A DNA stretch of 64,000 nucleotides from Talpa occidentalis (Eukaryota > Chordata > Mammalia > Eulipotyphla > Talpidae). The stretch covers positions 37,746,329 to 37,810,328 of the forward strand of contig NW_023601212.1 in NCBI RefSeq assembly GCF_014898055.3, in the 5' to 3' direction. Every line of letters begins with the position of its first letter. Within the stretch, counting starts at the first letter, position 1. The notes under the pieces were generated by a model. It was not told the origin of the DNA, did not search any database, and saw nothing but the letters and a program-made list of their open reading frames with translations. Positions 54,513 to 64,000 of the stretch are shown here, piece by piece. The position numbers and the translations under genes are program-made.

Positions 54513-55204
54513 AGGGAGGTATATGGAAGAGGATTTACAAGAAGTGCTAGAAGCAGTATTGTCAGTTCTCATAAGCTGTGAATGATTAGCACAAAAAATG
54601 CTTGATGTAGGCATGTGTATGGTTTTTCTGAAATTGTTTCTATGAAACATTATGGAATGATACCGAGAACTGAGGTGTTGAGTATAAAGTAACAATCAAA
54701 GGTCTGATAAAGCTAATTCTGTTGTTTTCCTTAGAATAAAACTTTATAACAAAACCCTGGGATCCCATGCTTTCTCTTGTCCCTTTACAAAGATGATCCA
54801 ATACCTTCATCATTGAAAAGTCCAACCAAAGAATGTCCACTTCAGTAAAATTAAAAGTATACATATGAGACTTGTAAACTTTTTATCCTCACTTGATCTT
54901 CAAAAAAAAAAAAAAAAATTGATAGTGAAATACCTGAAACAAACCATATAGCTTTGGGATTAATGTGAAAAGTAAAGGTTGCATCTAGATGACAATTCTC
55001 TCATCTCTTTAGAACATTTGCAATATTTGTTTTTACTACTAGTTAAGCAAATTAAACTATCCTGAGGGATCTCATGTTCCTTGAGATTTAAAGTCAGTCT
55101 ATGGAAAAAAGGAGACCAGGAAGGTGGCAGCTGCTAACAGGAGACAGAGTAGGTCACAGGTCTGAAACAAGCAGCAGAGGCAGATGAAGAACGAGGTGAC
55201 CGAG

Positions 55205-55684
55205 TGTTAGGAGGAAAGGATTTTCTGAGCTAATTCCATACAGGCTTTGTGGACTCCACCCCTACTCCAGACCAAAGCCATCAGGACACAGGGAAAGACA
55301 AATCCTGTCACCACCAAAGGGAAGGTGGCAGGGACCTGAGGGTGGAGTTAAGCAGCCAGGGTTGGTATAAAAAACCAAACACGTGGGCCTTGGGGGGGCT
55401 CGCTTTCTCGCTCGCCTCCTGGCTTCAAGGCTTCTGGCTTGCGGCCAGCTCTCAGAGTACGATTTGGGATTCCGGATCGGTGGATAGGGTAGGACGCATT
55501 TAAAACTTTGTCTCCCACTTTTCTCCCTGAGTTGTACATTTCCTCATTTGCCCTTCCCTTGTAAATAAACCTTTTATTAACCTTTGGTGTGTGCCTGCAG
55601 TAGAGTATTGATAACTCCTTTTAAGCGCGCGGGTGAGGACCCACAATCAGGCAACCTGTTTTGTATTGGGGCTACCCTATAACA
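55205..55684 (+). repeat. Class I-type solo LTR
   Basis: LTR of 480 bp with TGTTAGG ... TATAACA ends (inverted repeat TGTTA/TAACA). A TATA box lies at about 55366 and AATAAA at 55564. Flanks CGAG (55201-55204) and CGGG (55685-55688) fit a 4-bp target duplication with one change, typical of gammaretrovirus-like elements. No internal sequence seen. Same family as 61579-62048 in opposite orientation. Confidence 0.85.
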
Positions 55685-55873
55685 CGGGGACTAAATGAAG
55701 GCCAGGAAATCTAGAAACTTTCTAGCCTGGAAGAGAAAGAGGCAGCTCTGAAAAGGGGTCCTCTGGGCTCTTAACACACTTCCGTTGATAACATGAGCAC
55801 CAACAGATGCTGGGTAATCCCATCATAGTTAAATAAGAACTGTATTAACCAGTCACATACACAAGGTAATCTA

Positions 55874-56056
<183 letters not shown>

Positions 56057-58404
56057 CTATGTAAGATGAAAAAACTCTTCTTAGTGTAACAAAGTTTGAG
56101 GTTTTAATTTTTATGTTTTTAAAAGGCTCATTTTTTATATTTAAAAATAATCTTAGACCTATGTTAAGAAGCAATCCTGAGATACCAGAGTGATCTGCTA
56201 GACCTGCTCTTATTTTCCCTCCATTTCATCACTGGGTACTGACATTAAATGAAGAGAATGGGTCTAAATCTAACTCTATTCTTGGTTTTTTTTTTGTTCT
56301 ATTAATAGTTTATACTTTTGTAATTGTGTTCGTTCTACTGAAATTTTAATGTATAGTCACCTTGAATTTTACTTGGAAACAAGGGAGCATAAGTAGGTGG
56401 AGAAACTGCTTCACTCCATTTTGTAAGCCCTCCCACCTCACAGTGTTTGGACCACTCTCTTTCTTGTTCCCTGAGGAAGTCCATCTTGAACTACTTAGGG
56501 AACTGGAGCCTCGCAACCACCTCCCTTTCTTTCCCACATTCTCCTAATAACATGACCTTACACTTCACCAATCTACAGTGACTCTTGCTCTCTTGAGATC
56601 TTGCTACCTCTTTCCTAGTTTGACTAGGAGGATGCAAATGACTTCCGCATGCCACTGGGCACTGCAGACAACTGACTGATTTGTTGCTGGTGGCGGTGAT
56701 GAGCAGGCCATGAATGTACACTCTAATATAACTGTTAGTGAATTGTTTATACCCCGCGTACTTTAAAAAGAATGAACAATAAAATATAGATACACAGAGT
56801 AAGATAAAAATTATAAAAGGAAAAAAGTTGTAACCAAGAAATAAGGCAGCAAGAGAGGGTTCACACAATAAGGAATTTCAGAAGGAGCAAAGCTATAAAA
56901 ATTAAGACAACACTTAACACTACCACACAGGTGAAGGAGGGAAATATGAGTTATACAACAGCCTAATTGCAAAAAGTACACTTAATTAGGAAATTTAATG
57001 CAGGTTAACATTTCATATGCCTCAATCTCAAATGAAAAGTCATCCCAAGGTCATTATGTAAGAGATATTTTTAAAAAAATAATGAATTCTATGGTAGATA
57101 CTGTTTACTTGTAGTGACTTGATGAAAGTCAAAGTTATATATATTATTACTGCTCTCTGGAAGTGCCACCTGTAACACCTGAGACTCTTCCTCCCTTCCA
57201 CTCCTCCTACCATCTCATCATCTCCCCTCCCACCCCCACCCCAGAAGAAACTCTGTGATACTGAAGCCCAGTTTTGCAGCTACCTGAAGATCTGGCTTAA
57301 TACAAAAGGGTGACTAAAGCCCTTAGGAATGAATAGCTAACACATTCCTTCCTTGAGCATGCTCATGTGCTGAATTGATTAGGCTTAGCAATCTTAAAAC
57401 TACCTACCTTAACTGAAAAAGATTAGGAATGAATGTTAAAGTAGTAGCTTTCTCCAACCCTCTCCCCATCTATTCATGTATAGATTTGTAGACTGGGAGA
57501 GCAGTCTGCAAGGGTTAAAGGCAAGATTTCTGAGTGCAGTCAGGAAGGCCTGATTATCAGCACTAACACTGCACCAGGCGCCAATAGAATCTGTTGCTGC
57601 ACAATAGGGGGCCCTTTTCAGTTCAGGCTAAGGCTGGAAATTATTTTTTCAGTCAGAAAGCAACCAAGTTAAAACCCTCCCTGTTGCTGCAAAGTGGCAA
57701 TGAACAGAAGAGCAAAACATACAGGCAAATGGAAAAAAACCAGGGCAGCTCAGCACTTCCTGAATAGAGGTGCTCTTGGAGCAATAAATAACTCTGACAG
57801 CAGCAGGAGTTCTGCGGAGTACTCTGCTGAAGCAAATCCTCCTCAAAACAAGTCTATTAATGAGGCTCTCTTTGTAGAAGGGACAGTGAAAGCTCAGAAA
57901 TGAGGGATAAGGGCCAATTTAGATCTGAGCTCAGTGACAGAAAGGAGAGCTGAGATTAAATAGCTCCTGAAAGGAGGGGAACTCAGACTATACCAGAAAC
58001 TTTCTAAATGTTCGATTCCAATCTTGGAGAAGGAATAGAAATTACTATCAGATCCCCGCTGACCATTATTTATATTATCTTGTGTTACACAGAAATATAC
58101 TTCACTTAACTAAAGAGCAAGTCATATATAGTCTCATCCACTGTGTGAGTTTGATTGCTCTCAATTTTCTTCTTCTGTTTTCTTCTTAAACTAAGAGCAC
58201 CTTTATGTATTATCTAAGTGTAGAACAACACATAGTCTGAGCCTGGTTGGATCCCTCCTGGTCTACAGACAAGATTTCTGTGTCCAGAACGGTGCCTCAG
58301 TCACTTCCCTAATTTATTCTTATCTGAACTTGAAATATGTAAGATTTGTCCATCTCCTTTCTCTCAATGTACAATGGTATCAAATAGTACAGTAGCTATT
58401 AATA

Positions 58405-58560
58405 TTATTGAAAGTTTAGTAAGTACCAGGTATTGTGCTAAGTACTTCAAATGCATCCACTCATAATTCTTATATTGTGTCTATTTTATAAATGAAGAAA
58501 CTGAAGCTTGTACCACAATTATTAAAGTGGCAGGGCCTGAATTTAAACCTATTTGACACC
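58405..58560 (-). repeat. MIR
   Basis: CAGGTATTGTGCTAAGTAC, ATTTTATAAATGAAGAAAC and GGCAGGGCCTGAATTTAAAC are the reversed MIR consensus. Confidence 0.8.
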
Positions 58561-58744
58561 AAAGTCCCCATTTTTTGCCATTTTATACTCTTTCTTAATT
58601 AAACTAATGATCATAATACTATACTTCACTATAACAGCATTTCACACTTTTTTAAAAAAGCATATTAAATGCATTTTTTTTTTCCATTTCTCAAGGAAGG
58701 TAGAATGGGTCTTTTAATCTCTAGGTTGTACAGATAAGATCTTA

Positions 58745-59009
58745 TTTTTTTAAAAAGATTTATTTATTTATACAAGACCAGGGTATAGGCCAGAGGTGCG
58801 GGAGAGTGAGAAGATTCACCGGAGACAGAGCGGGGAGCAGAACAGGCAGACTGACAAAATTTACTGCTGAGGGGAACAGCAGGCGAGATAGGAGAGGTCT
58901 GCCACGCCATGTGGGACTCTTGCCGGCCAGCCGGGATCGAACCCACGCTGTAGAGGCTGCGGACAGCTTCACAGTGTGGCGCTCAACTGCCTGTGCCACC
59001 AGGAGGCCC
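58745..59009 (-). repeat. tRNA-derived SINE, complete
   Basis: Near-perfect duplication ACAGATAAGATCTT on both sides (from 58730 and from 59010). Confidence 0.92.
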
Positions 59010-59224
59010 TACAGATAAGATCTTGAGACTCAAAATAATCAATGATTTGCCAAAAGTTTGGTATTATCTCATAAACAATAAATGAAGAATTAGATAAATA
59101 ATTGTGTCTTTTGATTCCTAGTTCAGTATACCTCTCACTAACACAAAAATTACTGAGTAAATTAAATGGCTATGATCTCAGCACTGAGATTAAAACATTC
59201 TTTTACTCCAGGGATGTTTTTAAA

Positions 59225-59520
59225 TATTCATTTGATTGGACATGTAATGATAAACATTTTTTTTTCCCTCCACCAAACCACCAGTGCCCATACCCCATGT
59301 GCCTCCCTCCTCGACTCCCCCCACTTTTTACCCTATTCTCTCTGATAACCATTATCTTCTTTTTGCCAAGTTCAAATTTTTAATGCTTTTATTGAGTGAA
59401 ACCGTCCAAATAATGGTAAACTTAACATAGTACATATAGATGTTGAGCCATAATGATGTACCTCTGAAACGTGTATTTTATAAGTTACTTCAATAAAAAA
59501 AATATAGAAAAAATTTCATT
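59225..59520 (+). repeat. L1 3' UTR remnant
   Basis: Ends with a typical L1 3' end (GATGTACCTCTGAAACG, then TTCAATAAAAAAAATA). The start is poorly defined. Confidence 0.6.
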
Positions 59521-59847
59521 TGATATGTTAAAAGCCCCACCTTGAAGAAAAACAGCCATTACTTAGAAATGCCAGAGTTCTTCCACTAGCACCTAGTTAT
59601 CTTGGCCTCATAGCCCTGAGATGCATTTCCTGTGTATTGTACCATGTTGAACAGAGCCACGCCCCGGCCTCTGCCCTTAGGTGTCACAGCACCTGGTTGA
59701 GGACTTGGGAAAAATGTGAATATCAAAGTAAAAGTACCATTCAAGAAGAAATCCACTGATGTAATGACTACTACTGACACAAATAAGTACTGATTTATTG
59801 ATTAGAGGCATTTTATGGACTTTAGCTTGGTAAACCTTTTGACCTTA

Positions 59848-60078
<231 letters not shown>

Positions 60079-61461
60079 TTATAGAGATATAGAAATTAAT
60101 TTAGTATTCCTAATTATTTCTAAAGCAAATATCACTATGAAGGGATTCTAAAAGTAACCAAATAAAACATGTTTTGACACAGTTAATGACACATTAGTTT
60201 TTATTTTGTAGCTTATTCATGTTTATCAAGCATTAAAACTTGATAAAATCTCACCATTTTAGGCATAGATTTAACATATGTAAAGTAGAAAATGCTTGAA
60301 AATGAACTATATTTTTTTGTGTGGTAGGAGGTTCCTGGATCAGTTTTAATGCATATATCAGAATTGCCATAAAGCATGGGAATTGCCTTATATAATTTTG
60401 GATTTGTATTATGCTTAATGCTTTATAATTCACATCACAAATATTTTTACTAAAGTAATGGGTATTTCTAAAGTTCTTAAAGATGTCTTGAAAAAGTTCT
60501 CCTCCATTAAGAATTTCTCCCTTGTGAACGCATTTATATTGCTATTACCAAAAAAAAAAAAAAAGTTTTCTAAGGCAAGGTAAATTTCAGACCAGACCCC
60601 AAAAGTGTTATTAAAAGTTTGGAATTGAGAAATTTAAAATTATGGTGGTTTGTCCATTTTTATCTTGTAGCTCTAGTTCTCCCCCACTTTTACCTCTTTC
60701 TTGCATCCCACAGTTGTTTCCTGAATGTGTCTTCCAGAGATGGATTTTGTTACCAAAACTTTCATTAAATTATAAAAATACATAGAGTGAATATTTCTAT
60801 TATTCTCTCAGTGAATCACTTAGTCAACTTCTCTTTTATACACCCACTTATACATCCAGACACTCACTCATATACGGAGGTGTAGTGTTCTTTTGTACAG
60901 AGTAAGAGGGAGACTCTGACTTCTAGGGGTGGGACACACAATGGAATACTCTTGGTGCATCACCTCTTTAAGAAATTTGCTGGATATTTGGCTAAGAAGG
61001 AGCTTGAGCTTGAGAACAGCAATGCTGGAGATTATTTACTTCCTTGCTCTGATGACCACCAACAGTGCTGCTAGGACCTGTTACTCTCATTTTGATCCTG
61101 AGTTGGGCTAGTGCAGAGACAAGGATTCCTGGAACTAGGAACTGTGTATATCTCAGTCATTTCAAAAGCCATGCTGCTAAGAACAACTCCTTTTGTTTCA
61201 GAGGCAAAATCCTCTGGAGGATTAAAGTAAAACAAAGATCAGAGAAAAGGTCTGAGCACCATTGGAAGATCAAAAAACAAGAGCAGGGTAGAGCCAGTGT
61301 TCAAGGATGGGCTGGTGGCCACAGGATGAAGGGCTGACATTAGGCAACATGTCATTTTATAAATGGACCTGATTTCTGATTTGGGGAGTGGCAGGAGTAT
61401 TTGGAGGGTGAGAAAAGGTCATTAAGTCCAACCCACTTAATTTGAGGCATGGAAATAGCAC

Positions 61462-61578
61462 TTGCTATGGATTGAACTGTGTCCCTCTGAAGTCTATATA
61501 TTGAAGCTCTAACTCCAAGTGTGATGATCTTTGGAGCTAGGGCCTTTAGTCAGCAATTCTGGTTAGATGAGGTCATGG
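61462..61578 (+). repeat. MLT1/MST-type LTR piece, plus orientation
   Basis: Starts TGCTATGGATTGAACTGTG, the 5' end of a MaLR LTR, and runs about 117 bp to the solo LTR. The piece on the other side of the solo LTR has the same end in reverse. Confidence 0.7.
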
Positions 61579-62048
61579 TGTTATAGAGCAACCCACGATA
61601 TTAAAACGGGTTCCTGGCTGTGGGTCCTCACCCGCACACTTTAAAGGGACTTATGAATACTCTACTACACACACACACAAAAGGTTAATAAAACGTTTAT
61701 TTACAAGAGAAAAGGAAATAAAGAAAATGTACAACTCAGGGAGAAAATAGGGAAATAAAGTCTTTAATGCGTCCTACCTGATCCGACGACCTGGAAACCC
61801 AAAGTCACTCTCAGAGCTGGCCGGACGCTGCGAGCTGGCGGAGAGCCAAAATGGGGGATCCCCAAAGCCCATGTGTCTGCCTTTTATATCCACCTGGCTG
61901 TTTAACCCCACCCTCAGGTCCCAGCCACCTTCCCTTTGGTGATAATGGGATTTGGAGTTCCCAGTGTCTTTGACTTTGACCTAGGGTGGGGGTGGAGTCC
62001 ACAAAGCCTATATGGAATTAGCTTTGGGACATCCTTTTCCCCCTAACA
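61579..62048 (-). repeat. Class I-type solo LTR, reverse
   Basis: LTR of 470 bp with the same ends (TGTTAGG on the minus strand at 62048). Perfect 4-bp duplication ATGG at 61575-61578 and 62049-62052. AATAAA on its strand at 61701-61696, TATA-like box near 61883. It is inserted in an MLT/MST-type LTR remnant. Confidence 0.88.
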
Positions 62049-62052
62049 ATGG

Positions 62053-62465
62053 GTAGGGCTGGAACTTCAATATATGAATAACAAAGGGACACAATTCAGT
62101 CCATAGCATTCCATCCTGATCCTACAAAGTTCATGTCCTTTTCACATACAAAATACATTTATTCTATCCCAGCAGTCCCCAAAGTTTAATTCATTCCAGC
62201 ATCAACTCTAAAGTCTAAGGTCCAAAATCTCAGTAAATATCTAGATCATACTGGTGACACTTCATCCTGAAGCAAAATACCTTTGCAGCTGTGAAAACTG
62301 TAGAACCAGACAGGTTATCTACTTCTAAAACACAGTGGTGACCAGGCATAGGAGACATTTCTACTCCAAAAGCAAGAAATTGGAAAGAAGGGGTGATGGT
62401 CTCAAGCAAGACCAAAATTCAGCAAGGCAAATTCCATTACATTTTAAACATTAAGGATAATCCTC
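62053..62465 (-). repeat. MLT/MST-type LTR end and internal sequence, reverse
   Basis: 62053-62107 is the reversed LTR start (ending TTCAGTCCATAGCA). It is followed by reversed MaLR internal sequence (CAAAGTTCATGTCCTTTTC, CATTCCAGCATCAACTC). Confidence 0.7.
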
Positions 62466-62745
62466 TTCATATATGGGGGAAAAAAGAACCCTCATATACT
62501 GTTAGATGGGAACATAAACTGATCCAGCCCCTCTGGTGGTTTCTCAAAATATTAAAAACAGATCTACCATATTAAAAACAGTTCTAGGAGCAATTCCACT
62601 CCTAGGTATCCATCCAAAGAGTGCAAAATCACTAATTCAAAGGGATATATGCATTCTATATTCATTGCAGCACTATTTATAATACCCAAGTTATATATAA
62701 AACCTATATACCCATCAACAGAACAGTGCATTAGAGGATGTGGTG

Positions 62746-62786
<41 letters not shown>

Positions 62787-63202
62787 AGAATACTATTTGG
62801 CAATAAAAAAAGAAAAGAGGAACTCTTGTCATTTGTGACATGGATGGAACTAGAGAAGATTATAGCTAAGCAAAATAAGTCAGAAGGAGAAAGACAAATA
62901 TCTGGTGACTTACTTATATGCAGAATATAGAGAAACAAAACAAAGGACAGATTAAATAAAATCAAAACAAACCCTATAAGTCTGACTATAGAACTGAGGC
63001 TACCAGAAGAGGGGAAGGGAAGGGAATAAAGGGGGATGGTGACCCACTGGACAATGGTAGAGGATTATGGGTGCTTTGTTGGTAAGTAGGGTGTGGTAAA
63101 AGACATCTGAAGAGGTGTGAACCTATTCCTTTAAATCATATACACTGTTGTAAACCAATGTTAACTCAAGAAAAAAAAAGATACAATTAAAAAAAAAAAA
63201 AG
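62466..63202 (+). repeat. L1 insertion, end of ORF2 and 3' UTR
   Basis: Contains the conserved ORF2 end (ATACTATTTGGCAATAAA, ATGGATGGAACTAGAGAAG), a CA microsatellite and a poly-A at about 63188-63202. It interrupts an older MLT/MST-type internal sequence, whose halves lie on either side. Possible duplication GGATAATCCTC / GGATCCTCC. Confidence 0.85.
62748..62784. repeat. CA microsatellite in an L1 tail
   Basis: About 18 CA units inside the end of L1 ORF2 DNA, where the intact L1 has a TATATA-type stretch. Confidence 0.93.
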
Positions 63203-63655
63203 GATCCTCCTTTTGGTTTCAAGCTATGCCTTCCAGTGGGGTGGTGGTCCTCCAGTTCTGCTCCCAAGGGTCAGGGTGGCCCTGCCCATAAGGCTTTAGC
63301 CAGACACCATCTACCAAGCTGAAACTGAGAGGGAGATCTTCTGAGGCCTCCTTCTCTTGTGGAAGAACACTCATGTTTTCAAGCGAGTGGCCGAATGCCC
63401 TGCTTCTAGAGGATCTAAGAAGTCTGACAGCTGCCTTTGTTTACTCTGCTTTTTTCTGTTCTCTTTAGTTCACCCAGTAGAGTCTTGGCTGGTACAATCC
63501 CATCTCTATTCCTGGCTTCTGTTGAAATGGATGATTAAGTTCCTGAGTTGCTACACCCAGGATCTCTTATCAAATATCAAATGGTGGCTCAGCCACACCC
63601 TTAGAGCTCTCTTTGGAACAAGATTTCACTTTTTGCACTAGAAATAGGCTGAGAA
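63203..63655 (-). repeat. MLT/MST-type internal sequence, reverse (continuation)
   Basis: Continues the internal sequence after the L1 insertion (TGCCTTCCAGTGGGGTGG, GGCCCTGCCCATAAGGC). Ends near the last SINE. The open frame at 63357-63641 here is not a gene. Confidence 0.6.
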
Positions 63656-63683
63656 TTTTTTATTTTTTTAAAATTTTGTAGGT

Positions 63684-63954
63684 TTTTTTTTTTTTTTTTT
63701 AAAGATTTATGCATACAAGAGCTGGGGTGCAGGCCAGAGGAGCTGGGGAGTGAGAGGATTCACCAGAGATAGAGTGGGGAGCAGAATGGGCAGATTGACT
63801 GAAATACACTGCTGAGGGGAGAAGCGGGTGAGACAGGTGAGATGTGCTGCTCCATGTGGGTCATCTCCTGGGCGGTGGATTGAACTTGTGTTGCAGTGGC
63901 TACAGATATCTTCATAGTGCTGAGACTTAACCCCTTGCGCCACCAGGGAGACCC
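63684..63954 (-). repeat. tRNA-derived SINE
   Basis: Reverse copy with a long poly-T (minus-strand poly-A) start. Flanks TGAGAATTTTT and TCAGAATTTTT. Confidence 0.9.
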
Positions 63955-64000
63955 CTCAGAATTTTTAAAAACTTTATGTTCTTATCCTTTTTTCTTAAGA

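Noticed and set aside
57694..57903. 69-codon plus-strand frame with a basic N-terminus
   Set aside because: In an intron antisense to CFAP300, with no family match and no supporting context.

Overview
The window is ordinary vertebrate nuclear DNA from a placental mammal: AT-rich, full of interspersed repeats, with spliced genes and one CpG island at a promoter. It carries 26 copies or fragments of a tRNA-derived SINE (A box and B box, pyrimidine-rich 5' end, tail of the AATAAATCTTT type). They are not primate Alu, rodent B1/B2, pig PRE-1, horse ERE, carnivore CAN or vesper-bat Ves. Together with old MIR, L2, MLT1 and L1 copies they point to a laurasiatherian. My best guess is a rhinolophoid bat (Rhin-1-like SINE), but I cannot confirm the species.

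Two protein genes are present, both on the minus strand. YAP1 (the Hippo-pathway co-activator) has its CpG-island promoter and exon 1 at about 34.1-35.2 kb and exon 2 at 31.09-31.34 kb. Everything from 1 to 31086 reads as its long intron 2; exon 3 lies outside. Upstream of YAP1 lie the last four coding exons of CFAP300 (C11orf70), a factor for ciliary dynein arm assembly, at 60.07-59.90, 56.06-55.88, 51.47-51.40 and 50.04-49.90 kb. The tandem order CFAP300 then YAP1 is the one known from human 11q22. All splice sites and phases join correctly except for one defect: YAP1 exon 1 is one base short (320 instead of 321 coding bases), with the shift in a run of five C inside the first LATS phosphorylation motif. 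A base-calling or assembly error is the likeliest cause.

The 15 kb between the genes holds old L2/MLT1 DNA into which a class II (betaretrovirus-like) endogenous retrovirus has inserted at 44.76-47.63 kb. It keeps one clear LTR, a lysine tRNA primer binding site, a broken gag and env remnants, but I see no protease or polymerase. Two solo LTRs of a class I family lie in opposite orientation at 55.2-55.7 and 61.6-62.0 kb, around two CFAP300 exons. A third cluster at 61.46-63.66 kb is an MLT/MST-type provirus remnant interrupted by a solo LTR and an L1 tail. The remaining intronic DNA is unassigned AT-rich sequence.

I found no CRISPR array, operon, RNA gene or new coding system. The points most worth checking are the YAP1 frameshift and nearby substitutions, the odd structure of the class II provirus, the inverted LTR pair, a hairpin-linked 18-bp minisatellite, and recurrent short tandem duplications of about 17-20 bp.
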